From an uncultured Bacilli bacterium (GTDB lineage: Bacteria; Bacillota_I; Bacilli_A; RFN20; CAG-826): 44,413 bases of DNA. Shown here one piece after another: positions 24,135 through 31,915 of this stretch; position 1 is the first letter of the stretch, and each line of letters opens with the position of its first letter. The stretch spans positions 1 to 44,413 of the forward strand of contig CAKUXV010000010.1 of the NCBI GenBank assembly GCA_934700895.1. Direction: 5' to 3'. The notes under the pieces are model-generated. The model ran no database searches. It had not been told where the DNA came from and was given only the letters and a program-made list of their open reading frames with translations. Made by a program: the position numbers and the translations under genes.

Positions 24135-26241
24135 AGATTGCTACCTCCTGCTTTGCGCTTAAGTCGCGACAAGAAACGGATACATTTAGTTTACCAGGTT
24201 TGTCCGCTTTGACGTAAAACCCGTAGGTTCCCCCGTTTAAGGTGACAAGATGTGGGCCGATTAAGGTTCCATCGCTCACCTCTATTTCTAGGATATCCAT
24301 GGAACGAACCAAGGGGTTACCCGCTTGGTCTAATAGTTGGGCTCCAAAATAAACCGCGTCATTTTCTGCAACTGCTTTCGAAGAAGGAACTAGAGATAAA
24401 TAAGTGGGGAGGGGATCCGCCAAAAGGGTTTTGGAAATCACGGGTTTTCCATCCACGTACCCCGTGATTTTGGCATTCTTCCAATCTAAGCCCCATGCCC
24501 CGTGCAAGCTATCGATGCGGAAAATAGGGTGGGGGAGAGAAGCAAATCGCGGATCGCCTTTATCCAAATAAATGCTAGGCTGCCCTCCCATTTCAAAGAG
24601 AACGGCATCGCAGTTGGTGAAGATATATAACGGGGTGACCCCGCCGTAATTTCGTTCTCCAAAAGCCCAAGAAGAGGAGCAATCTAAGAATAACCCCCTG
24701 CTTCGGTCTCGTTGGCCTTTATAAAAGGATGCGGCCATTTTGTCCTGACGGAAGATATCGCATACCCCATGGTAGCAGATTTTATCGCCGGAACCAAAGG
24801 TATGATGGGTGTTGTAATCAAAAGCACACCATCCGCTGGCGCCAATGAAGCCCTTCTTTTCATGGACGGCAGAATGAATCAAGGCGTGACGCAAGGTTTG
24901 TTCTAATCCCCGCCCCTCATTATCTATTTTTCTCGTGGGATAAGTATGTCCCCCGAACTCGGTGATGAGGATCGGCGCACCTACCCCATCCGGCAAGACA
25001 TCCGTGGGTTCTTCGATGGGTTTATCCACAGAGAAAGAGAAGTCGTTCCAAGAATAGACATCTTCTAATAATTCGCTTTTCTTAAAGCAACGAACGCCTG
25101 CCCTTAATCGACTGGGGTCCATCTTTTTAGCTAGTTCATTATTCCGGACATAGAAGTCATGGCAGTCCGGGCTTTCGTTAATGCGAACGCCCCAAAAGAC
25201 GATTGAGGGGTGGTTGTAATCCCGCTTTATCATCTTTTGAAGATAAACGGTTCCCTTCTGTTGCCATTGCTCGTTTCCTAAATGCTGCCATCCTGGAATT
25301 TCTTCTAGAACGAGTAGGCCCAGCCGGTCGCATTCGTTTAAGAAAGCCTCGGACATCGGGTAATGGGATAAACGAACAAAGTTAAGGCCTAATTCATAAA
25401 GCTTTTGAGCATCGTAACGTTCCATTCCTTCTGTTGATGCATAACCGATGTAGGGATAGGACTGATGACGGTTTAAACCAAAGAGTTTGATGGGATTTCC
25501 GTTGATACACAGCTCCTTATCTTTTAGCTCGATGATACGGAAGCCATATTCCAAAGTGATCTCTCTTCCTAAAAAAGAAAGGGATACGTGATAGAGATTA
25601 GGCACCTCGGGAGACCATAAATGGATAGAAGGGAAGGCAACAATCGTTTCGGGAGAAGTTAAATGAAAAGCATGCTTTTCGTCTCGAAACGAGAACGTCG
25701 CTTCGACGTTTAAGGAGTCTTCGCCGACCTTATCGAGTTCGATTTTGGCTTGATTATCCCCTAAATAAGTGATGCGAACACCTTCTAAATACGTAGAAGG
25801 AACAATTTCCAAATGACTTTTCCGGTACAAGCCCCCAAAGCAAAGATAATCGAGCAATCCTCCAAAAGGAGGGGTACAGGGGTCTTCTTTGCTATCAAGG
25901 ATGACTTCCAAGACATTCCCCCCTTCTTGGATGAAAGGGGTAACGTCAGCTCGTTCCCCCGTATATCCATAGACGGAAGATAGGCAGGGTGAACCGTTTA
26001 AATAAACTTCGATGCGATTTCCAAATCCTTCGAAAGACAAAAGGAAACGATGATTCCCTTTGCTTGGAATTTGGAAATGCTTTCGATACGTAGAAACAAA
26101 CTGAAAGTCCTTTTCGTCAAAATAAGACAAAGGGAGCAAAGCGTTGCTGTGGGGCAAATCGACTTGGGAGAAGGTGCAGGAATCCGTTCTTGCATCCCCT
26201 TTGGTGAATTCCCATCCGCGGTTCCAATTGGAATAAAACAT
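24115..26241 (-). CDS. Glycoside hydrolase family 2 (beta-glycosidase)
   Basis: A 708-residue protein without a signal peptide, thus cytoplasmic. Sugar-binding N-domain (about 1-155), Ig-like domain (about 155-240), TIM barrel from about 240. The acid/base is in GVRINESPD (Asn355-Glu356), the nucleophile in ILITEFGGHTYPT (Glu428). RLSHYPMSEAF (about 290-300) is the family strand-3 motif. GH2 enzymes cut beta-galactosides, beta-glucuronides or beta-mannosides; the exact specificity is not visible. It is short for the family, with one C-terminal domain after the barrel. It overlaps the rbsK start and begins 3 bases after the stop of the GH39-like gene. Confidence 0.85.
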   Translation of the reverse strand: MFYSNWNRGWEFTKGDARTDSCTFSQVDLPHSNALLPLSYFDEKDFQFVSTYRKHFQIPSKGNHRFLLSFEGFGNRIEVYLNGSPCLSSVYGYTGERADVTPFIQEGGNVLEVILDSKEDPCTPPFGGLLDYLCFGGLYRKSHLEIVPSTYLEGVRITYLGDNQAKIELDKVGEDSLNVEATFSFRDEKHAFHLTSPETIVAFPSIHLWSPEVPNLYHVSLSFLGREITLEYGFRIIELKDKELCINGNPIKLFGLNRHQSYPYIGYASTEGMERYDAQKLYELGLNFVRLSHYPMSEAFLNECDRLGLLVLEEIPGWQHLGNEQWQQKGTVYLQKMIKRDYNHPSIVFWGVRINESPDCHDFYVRNNELAKKMDPSRLRAGVRCFKKSELLEDVYSWNDFSFSVDKPIEEPTDVLPDGVGAPILITEFGGHTYPTRKIDNEGRGLEQTLRHALIHSAVHEKKGFIGASGWCAFDYNTHHTFGSGDKICYHGVCDIFRQDKMAASFYKGQRDRSRGLFLDCSSSWAFGERNYGGVTPLYIFTNCDAVLFEMGGQPSIYLDKGDPRFASLPHPIFRIDSLHGAWGLDWKNAKITGYVDGKPVISKTLLADPLPTYLSLVPSSKAVAENDAVYFGAQLLDQAGNPLVRSMDILEIEVSDGTLIGPHLVTLNGGTYGFYVKADKPGKLNVSVSCRDLSAKQEVAIYAQDRI

Positions 26242-26243
26242 GA

Positions 26244-27452
26244 TTAGGCTATTTTATCTTGATAGAGGGTTAAAGAACCAGTTCCGCCTGAAACCTCTTG
26301 GTATTTGAAGGCAGAGGTTTTCGGCGCGGCTAAAGTTGGGTTTTCGTTATCCACCCCATGGCTTCTTGGGTCGGTGAATAAACCAAAGGTTTTTTCGCTC
26401 GAACTGCCCCAGGTGGAATCCAAAGCATCGTACATCCGGAAATAATGGACGCTTTCTAGGTAAGGGAGTTCTTCTTTGCAAAGGGTATATAAAGCGGGGA
26501 CGAATTCGGCGATGCGTTTGGCGGAGACATCGGCTTCGGAGAATCCCATTTCGGTGAAAAACACTTTTTTGTCTTTCTTCTCGTTTTGCTTGATGACGTC
26601 ATAGATGCCATCATTGGTCTCTAAGAATAGTTTACGGTTGAAGTTCGGCATATAGGGGTGCCAGCAGGCAATCTGGAAATAGTCATCCGGATAGGTGCTA
26701 CCAAAATCCCCGGAAGAGATGTTGTCATAGATGTGCTGAAGGAAGGTTTCTGCGCCAGAAAGAACGAGGCCCCCTAAAATTGTTTTGGCGTTAGGGTTAG
26801 CACGGTGGATCCCTTTCGAGGCGTAATAAAGCATATCCGTATAGATATCGGCCTTTTCCCGCAAGGAGAAATTGCCCCCTTCTAAACGGGGAAAGAAGAC
26901 GTCGTTATTATCCTCATTATCAATTTCCCAATATTCGATTTCGGGGAAGGCGGAGACAAGATTGAACCACGTGGTTTCGTAATCGGCCAACCATTCTAGA
27001 TAGTAACTGCCTTCATTCATATCTCGGCTCGGCTTGGCTGTCGTGGACGAGGAGTTCTTATAACCGGCTTTATGAAAATTAGAATGGTTCATTCCGATGA
27101 TTTGCCGTCCTGCTTGAACGTGGCTTGATACGATTTGCTTGGCTAAATCGAGCCCTTTTTGATTATAGGTCGTGGAATTCGACATCACCCAGTTGCAGTG
27201 CAACCAGACGCGAACGCTTGTAACGCCTAGACTATTCATCAACGCATGGGTTTGCTGCCAATCAATTTCGGTCCAGGATTTCTCGCTCCACGACAAGTCC
27301 CCCATCCCGAAGATGAATTTTTTATCCACGACGGCGTTTTTCGGATCGTAGTTATCTCCATAATCCATGGAAGAAGTTCCTCCGGTATTGGTTCCACAAG
27401 CGCATAAGGCGGCTAAGCAAGTCATCGCGAGCAAAGCGTTTCTTAATTTCAT
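26244..27452 (-). CDS. GH39-like extracellular glycoside hydrolase lipoprotein
   Basis: A 402-residue lipoprotein (lipobox LCAC, Cys 19) with a clan GH-A barrel. Acid/base in YWEIDNEDNND (Asn179-Glu180), nucleophile in KKVFFTEMGFSE (Glu301); WHPYMPN (about 264-270) is another conserved barrel-loop. The order and spacing fit family 39/5-like enzymes. It is outside the cell, anchored by lipid, and cuts the substrate before import. Its start overlaps the stop of the solute-binding gene by 4 bases. Specificity cannot be told. Confidence 0.7.
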   Translation of the reverse strand: MKLRNALLAMTCLAALCACGTNTGGTSSMDYGDNYDPKNAVVDKKFIFGMGDLSWSEKSWTEIDWQQTHALMNSLGVTSVRVWLHCNWVMSNSTTYNQKGLDLAKQIVSSHVQAGRQIIGMNHSNFHKAGYKNSSSTTAKPSRDMNEGSYYLEWLADYETTWFNLVSAFPEIEYWEIDNEDNNDVFFPRLEGGNFSLREKADIYTDMLYYASKGIHRANPNAKTILGGLVLSGAETFLQHIYDNISSGDFGSTYPDDYFQIACWHPYMPNFNRKLFLETNDGIYDVIKQNEKKDKKVFFTEMGFSEADVSAKRIAEFVPALYTLCKEELPYLESVHYFRMYDALDSTWGSSSEKTFGLFTDPRSHGVDNENPTLAAPKTSAFKYQEVSGGTGSLTLYQDKIA

Positions 27453-29095
27453 TGAATGATCCCCGCTTTCTTGGCCAATTCCTCCAGCATGCGTTGGATG
27501 TTCTTATAATCATAAGAGGATTGGTTTACTTGATTCATCAAAGCGTCCCAATCCGTGGTTAGGTTCTTCTTGCCCATGATCGCGTTGATGGCAAAGATGT
27601 TGGAAGCGTCCTTCACCTTTTTCATCTTGTTCGTGTAGGAACTGTAATAGCCCGTGACGTTATATAGACGGCTTCGAACGACCGTGTTGTTCTTTAAACC
27701 CTGCTCAATCAGGTCTTTGTAATTCGCGTCTAATCCATTCGGGTCACGACGGACTTTAAAATGCATGGAACTATCCCAATCGATATCGCTGCCAAAAACG
27801 CCGGTGCCCATCTTGTAATAGCCAGTCGGCATGGAATCCCCGTCTTCGTTTTTGGTTTGATAGAACGTTCCCGTCGGTTCTTCGTTTCTTTTTTCTAGGT
27901 TCGGGACGTAGTTCCCATCCCCGTCGATGGAATAATGCTGATCCTTGATGCCGTAGGAACGCAATTTGCTGCCTTCGGGGGAATAGAGGTAATTGAATAG
28001 GCGCATCGCGGCATGGGGGTTCTTGCAAAGCTTGGAAATGGAGAATCCGCCCCAATATCCGCCCCAACTAGAGAATCCGCCAGCCCCTTCTACCCCAAGG
28101 TTTTTGGTACCAACCGGGGCTTTGCCTAGAATCAACTTACCTTTGCCGTTTGCATTCTCGAAGGAATTGGCGATCCAACTTACGTGCATTTCCGCGTTGG
28201 TGATTAAAATGCCGGTAGTTCCACTATAGAACTTATCGCGATCTTGTTCGTTGTTATTTACGGCGAATTGAGGATCGATATACCCCTTTGAATACATGTC
28301 TTGGGCCCACGTTAAGAAGTTCTTGAATTCGGGGGTTAAGAACATATACTCGCCCTTATCGTTGCTATCTAAATCGTAATCGGGGGTTACTCCAAAGGCG
28401 TGGTACAAAGGATTCATGTAGAAGGCTTTGCCAAAAGGAGAGATGCCATAGGTATTGTTCTTGCCGTCTCCATCGGGATCGTTCAACGTGAATTTCATGA
28501 GCACGTCTTGGAATTCTTCGATCGTCTCGGGGGTCTTCGCCGTCTTAACTCCATTGGCTTCGGTGTAATAACCGATGTTAATAAGCCAATCGGCCCGATA
28601 ATAAATGCCCCAGCCGGATTCGCTAGAAAGATAAGGCAATAACGTATGGGCATTGTTCCCAAACGTGAGGTTCTTGAATTGGTCGCTGCCAAGGATGGCT
28701 TCGATATAGGGGTATTCGCCCGGTTTTTCCGCGAGCAATTCATCAATGTTCCAAATGATTTCTTGGTCCACCCAGTTGTTGTAGCTATTGCCGGCATTGT
28801 TGGGGACGGCAAAAATCACATCGGGGATCGAACCCGTGTTGATCATCGGGTTTAAGGTCGTGTAGTAATCACTATTATGGGTCGCGCCGCGAATGGCCAT
28901 TTTAACCCCGGTGTCTTCTTCGATTTTTTTCCAAATCGAATCGCGTTTTAACCCATCGAAGCTATTGCCACCGTTTAAGAACATATCGAGGGTCGTAACC
29001 CCGTCTTCATCCGGAGTGGTGCCCCCTCCACACGAAGTAAGGCTTAACGGGGCTAAGCACAGAAGACCTAAGAATAAGGAAGTGGATTTTTTCAT
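27449..29095 (-). CDS. lplA: Solute-binding lipoprotein of an LplABC-type importer
   Basis: A 548-residue lipoprotein (lipobox SLTSC, Cys 22). It belongs to the large family 1 binding proteins (LplA/YtcQ type): FLNGGNSFDG at the start, WKKIEEDTGVKMAI (about 53-66), PMINTGSIPDVIF, DPDGDGKNNTYGISPF (about 205-220, a calcium-loop-like insert) and YLYSPEGSKLRSYGI. Such proteins carry oligosaccharides to the LplB/LplC-like permeases encoded two and three genes upstream. The start overlaps the nucleoside hydrolase gene by 4 bases. Confidence 0.85.
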   Translation of the reverse strand: MKKSTSLFLGLLCLAPLSLTSCGGGTTPDEDGVTTLDMFLNGGNSFDGLKRDSIWKKIEEDTGVKMAIRGATHNSDYYTTLNPMINTGSIPDVIFAVPNNAGNSYNNWVDQEIIWNIDELLAEKPGEYPYIEAILGSDQFKNLTFGNNAHTLLPYLSSESGWGIYYRADWLINIGYYTEANGVKTAKTPETIEEFQDVLMKFTLNDPDGDGKNNTYGISPFGKAFYMNPLYHAFGVTPDYDLDSNDKGEYMFLTPEFKNFLTWAQDMYSKGYIDPQFAVNNNEQDRDKFYSGTTGILITNAEMHVSWIANSFENANGKGKLILGKAPVGTKNLGVEGAGGFSSWGGYWGGFSISKLCKNPHAAMRLFNYLYSPEGSKLRSYGIKDQHYSIDGDGNYVPNLEKRNEEPTGTFYQTKNEDGDSMPTGYYKMGTGVFGSDIDWDSSMHFKVRRDPNGLDANYKDLIEQGLKNNTVVRSRLYNVTGYYSSYTNKMKKVKDASNIFAINAIMGKKNLTTDWDALMNQVNQSSYDYKNIQRMLEELAKKAGIIQ

Positions 29096-30042
29096 TGTTT
29101 TGCTCCTTTTTCGATCATTTGACGAATCTGGGTTTGGAAGGCATCGATATTAACCTTGGATGCCACATGACATAAAGGATAGCCATTTGACATCTTTTCT
29201 ACATAGAGGGGACCTCTTAAATCTTCAATCGGTAAGGTTAACCCCGTGGTGAATCCGCTTTGATCGACGCATACATGGACATGGCGGGGGAAGAACTCGA
29301 GGATGCTCGGCTCGACGATGCTCATCGCGGCAAGGGGGTCGTGCAAGGTCATGATTCGCGTGGGGTTGGCTTTTTGCCATAATTCGATGCAGCGGTTCCG
29401 GTATTGACCATAGGGGGTATGGTCCAAATGGAATACAGATTGGCAATCTTTGTTAAAGACGGTCTTCTCGGTGACATCGATTCCAACGGCGACCATGTCT
29501 TTTGCTTTAGCAAAGACTTTCCCTGCGGCGATATAGTCGCATTCGATGTTCCATTCTACAAACGAACGGAAGAAGCACCCACCCATGATGTGGAGATGGA
29601 CTTGCTTCATGGCCTCTACGTCCTTTTCATAAGCCTTGGCGATATTGGTTAAAGGCCCAATGCCTAATATCGTTAACCGATCCCCGTATTTTCTTGCGGC
29701 ATTCACGATGAAGTCGATGGCCTCTTCTTCATGCCCGGGTTGGTTTAACGGGGAATATTCTTCGCGATTTAAATCGCTTTCGGCTTGGCAAAAGATTTCA
29801 CCTAAATGGATATTGTGGAAGGAGCCGAGAGAAGTTCCATATCCGGCATAGACGGGGATATTGGGTTTGTCCAATAGGTTTAAGACCTTTTTGACCATTC
29901 TAGCCCGGAGAAAGGAATTCATCCAAACCGTGGTGATGCCCATTAGCTCTACATCCGGGCGTTTTGCTAGATATTCGAGGGCAATGAGGTCATCGATATC
30001 ATCGCCGATATCGGTATCAATAATGATTTTCTTTTGAAGCAT
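29092..30042 (-). CDS. Nucleoside hydrolase (IunH/RihA-like)
   Basis: A 316-residue cytoplasmic protein with the family Asp cluster IIDTDIGDDIDDLIAL (about 7-22) that binds the calcium ion. Further motifs: ITTVW (about 36-40), TILGIGPLTNIA (about 122-133) and HDPLAAM (about 237-243) with the active-site His. The enzyme splits the N-glycosidic bond of ribonucleosides into base and ribose. The DTDIGDDIDD form (instead of DTDPGxDDA) occurs in some subgroups of unknown substrate. Its place between permease and binding-protein genes is unusual and suggests that the operon handles nucleosides or nucleoside-like glycosides. Confidence 0.85.
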   Translation of the reverse strand: MLQKKIIIDTDIGDDIDDLIALEYLAKRPDVELMGITTVWMNSFLRARMVKKVLNLLDKPNIPVYAGYGTSLGSFHNIHLGEIFCQAESDLNREEYSPLNQPGHEEEAIDFIVNAARKYGDRLTILGIGPLTNIAKAYEKDVEAMKQVHLHIMGGCFFRSFVEWNIECDYIAAGKVFAKAKDMVAVGIDVTEKTVFNKDCQSVFHLDHTPYGQYRNRCIELWQKANPTRIMTLHDPLAAMSIVEPSILEFFPRHVHVCVDQSGFTTGLTLPIEDLRGPLYVEKMSNGYPLCHVASKVNIDAFQTQIRQMIEKGAKQ

Positions 30043-30044
30043 GT

Positions 30045-30947
30045 TTAGCCTTTCACGGATCCAAGAAGGACCCCTTTGACGAAATGTTTTTGAACGAAGG
30101 GATAGACAAGAATAATCGGGAGAACGGAGATGACAATCGCCGCCATTTTGACGCTGGTGGCCATTGCCATGACATCGGGATCGACTACGCCTTCTCCCGC
30201 GGTGCTTGTGATTAAAATATTTCGCAAGAACTGCTGGACCATCCAGAGGTCTTTCCGGTTTTGCATATAAAGAACGCCGGTCATCCAGTCATTCCATTTT
30301 CCTACCGCGACCCATAAGGCAATCGTTGCAACAATCGGCCCGCTTAGGGGGAAGACGATTTGGAAGACGATGCGAGTTTCGCTCGCCCCGTCTACCCGAG
30401 CCGAGTCGAAGACTTCCTCGGGGATGCCCTTGATGAAATTACGAGCGATGATGATGTTGAAGGGGCTGACTAATCCCACCAGGATATAGACGAGAGGATT
30501 GTTCTTTAATCCTAACTGAGTGATGACAAGGTAATAAGGGATTAAGCCTCCGCTGAATAGCATCGAGATTACCAAGAAAATCAAGACGGCGTTTCGTCCT
30601 TTGAATTCTTTCCTGGACAAGGGGTAGGCCGATAACATGGTGATTAAGACGGCCAAGATGCTATAAACGAGCGTAATCCCGATGGAGAGGAGGAAGGACT
30701 GGCCTAATCCATCGTTATTGAGAATGATGAAATAGCTTTCTAACGAGAGTTTGGTCGCTGGATTGCCATCGGGTTTGAGGTATTGAACGATAAGGGATTC
30801 CTTTAAGACGTAATAGAAGGGGTAAAGGAAGGCCGCAAAGAGAAGAAGAAACAAGAGGTAATTCAAGCAATTGAATACAATGTCCCCCGGGGTTTTGCCA
30901 AAACAACGAGCAAAGAAAGAGCGAATGGGATGCTTGTTTTTTACCAT
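30045..30947 (-). CDS. lplC: LplC-type ABC sugar permease
   Basis: A 300-residue permease of the CUT1 class, six helices. The N-terminal helix (about 25-45) reads CLNYLLFLLLFAAFLYPFYY. The EAA loop is FDSARVDGASETRIVFQIVF (about 188-207), followed by PLSGPIVATIALW. It forms the membrane channel with the preceding permease. It overlaps lplB by 7 bases and the next gene starts 3 bases after its stop. No ATPase of the CUT1 type is in the operon, so a shared MsmK/UgpC-like ATPase elsewhere is expected. Confidence 0.9.
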   Translation of the reverse strand: MVKNKHPIRSFFARCFGKTPGDIVFNCLNYLLFLLLFAAFLYPFYYVLKESLIVQYLKPDGNPATKLSLESYFIILNNDGLGQSFLLSIGITLVYSILAVLITMLSAYPLSRKEFKGRNAVLIFLVISMLFSGGLIPYYLVITQLGLKNNPLVYILVGLVSPFNIIIARNFIKGIPEEVFDSARVDGASETRIVFQIVFPLSGPIVATIALWVAVGKWNDWMTGVLYMQNRKDLWMVQQFLRNILITSTAGEGVVDPDVMAMATSVKMAAIVISVLPIILVYPFVQKHFVKGVLLGSVKG

Positions 30948-31915
30948 ATGGAATCCCCTCCGATTAATTTGATGAGCTTGTTGGCGATTAAAACTAAAGC
31001 CAGTGAGATGACGGAATTGAATAACCCCATGGCCGCGGCCAAATCGTATTGACCTTCTTGAATGCCGATGCGGAACAAGTAGGTCTCGATGATATCGCCT
31101 TTGCCAAGAACTGTATCGTTATAGAGGTTATAGATTTGGTCGAATCCCCCGTGGATGATGTTGCTTGCGGTGAGAATCAAGTTGACGCTGATGGCAGGCA
31201 CCATGCCGGGAAGGGTAATCGAACATATCTTTTGGAATCTCGATGCCCCGTCGATGGAGGCGGCTTCATAGAGTTCCTTCGAAATCGAAGCCACTGCGGC
31301 AAAATAGATAATCGTGGACCATCCTGCTTCTTTCCAGATATCGCTGACAATCACAATACCCAAGAAGAAGTTATCGTCGGTAAAGAAGGGCAATTCCTTT
31401 CCAAAGATGCTTTTCATGGCCTCCTGGAAGGCGCTTTGAGAAGAGGTGAGGGAAGTAAGGATCCCCGCGATGACGACCCAGCTAATGAAATGGGGGAGAT
31501 AGGAGACGACCTGGAATCCTTTGGAGAAGCGTCTCGACCCCATTTCATTGAGCAAGATGGTCATGATGATGGGAACGGGGAACCCAAAGAGGATCCGTAA
31601 TCCCGATATCCGCAGGGTATTGATCAATTTGCCCACGAAATCGGGATCCCCAAATAAGGTTTTGAAGTGCTTAAACAAATCCAAGGAACCGTTGCTGCTA
31701 GCCCAGGGGCTGCCCCAAATGCCACCTAAAATCCTCCAATCCTTGAAGGCGATGACAATGCCAAGCATCGGATAATAGGAGAAGATGAGCTGGTAGATGA
31801 TCATCGGGAGGAGCATCGCGTATAGCGGCCAGCTGCGCTTAAAGTAGCTAACCCACTTATTCGGGCGCTTGGGGGTAAGAGAAGTTTGAGCGACTAAAGT
31901 TCCTTGGGCTGCCAT
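30941..31915 (-). CDS. lplB: LplB-type ABC sugar permease
   Basis: A 324-residue CUT1 permease. A cytoplasmic tail (MAAQGTLVAQTSL) precedes six helices; the first reads YAMLLPMIIYQLIFSYYPML (about 33-52). The EAA loop is YEAASIDGASRFQKICSITL (about 216-235). The start ATG shares one base with the stop of the surface-protein gene (TAATG), so translation is coupled. Partner of LplC. Confidence 0.9.
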   Translation of the reverse strand: MAAQGTLVAQTSLTPKRPNKWVSYFKRSWPLYAMLLPMIIYQLIFSYYPMLGIVIAFKDWRILGGIWGSPWASSNGSLDLFKHFKTLFGDPDFVGKLINTLRISGLRILFGFPVPIIMTILLNEMGSRRFSKGFQVVSYLPHFISWVVIAGILTSLTSSQSAFQEAMKSIFGKELPFFTDDNFFLGIVIVSDIWKEAGWSTIIYFAAVASISKELYEAASIDGASRFQKICSITLPGMVPAISVNLILTASNIIHGGFDQIYNLYNDTVLGKGDIIETYLFRIGIQEGQYDLAAAMGLFNSVISLALVLIANKLIKLIGGDSIW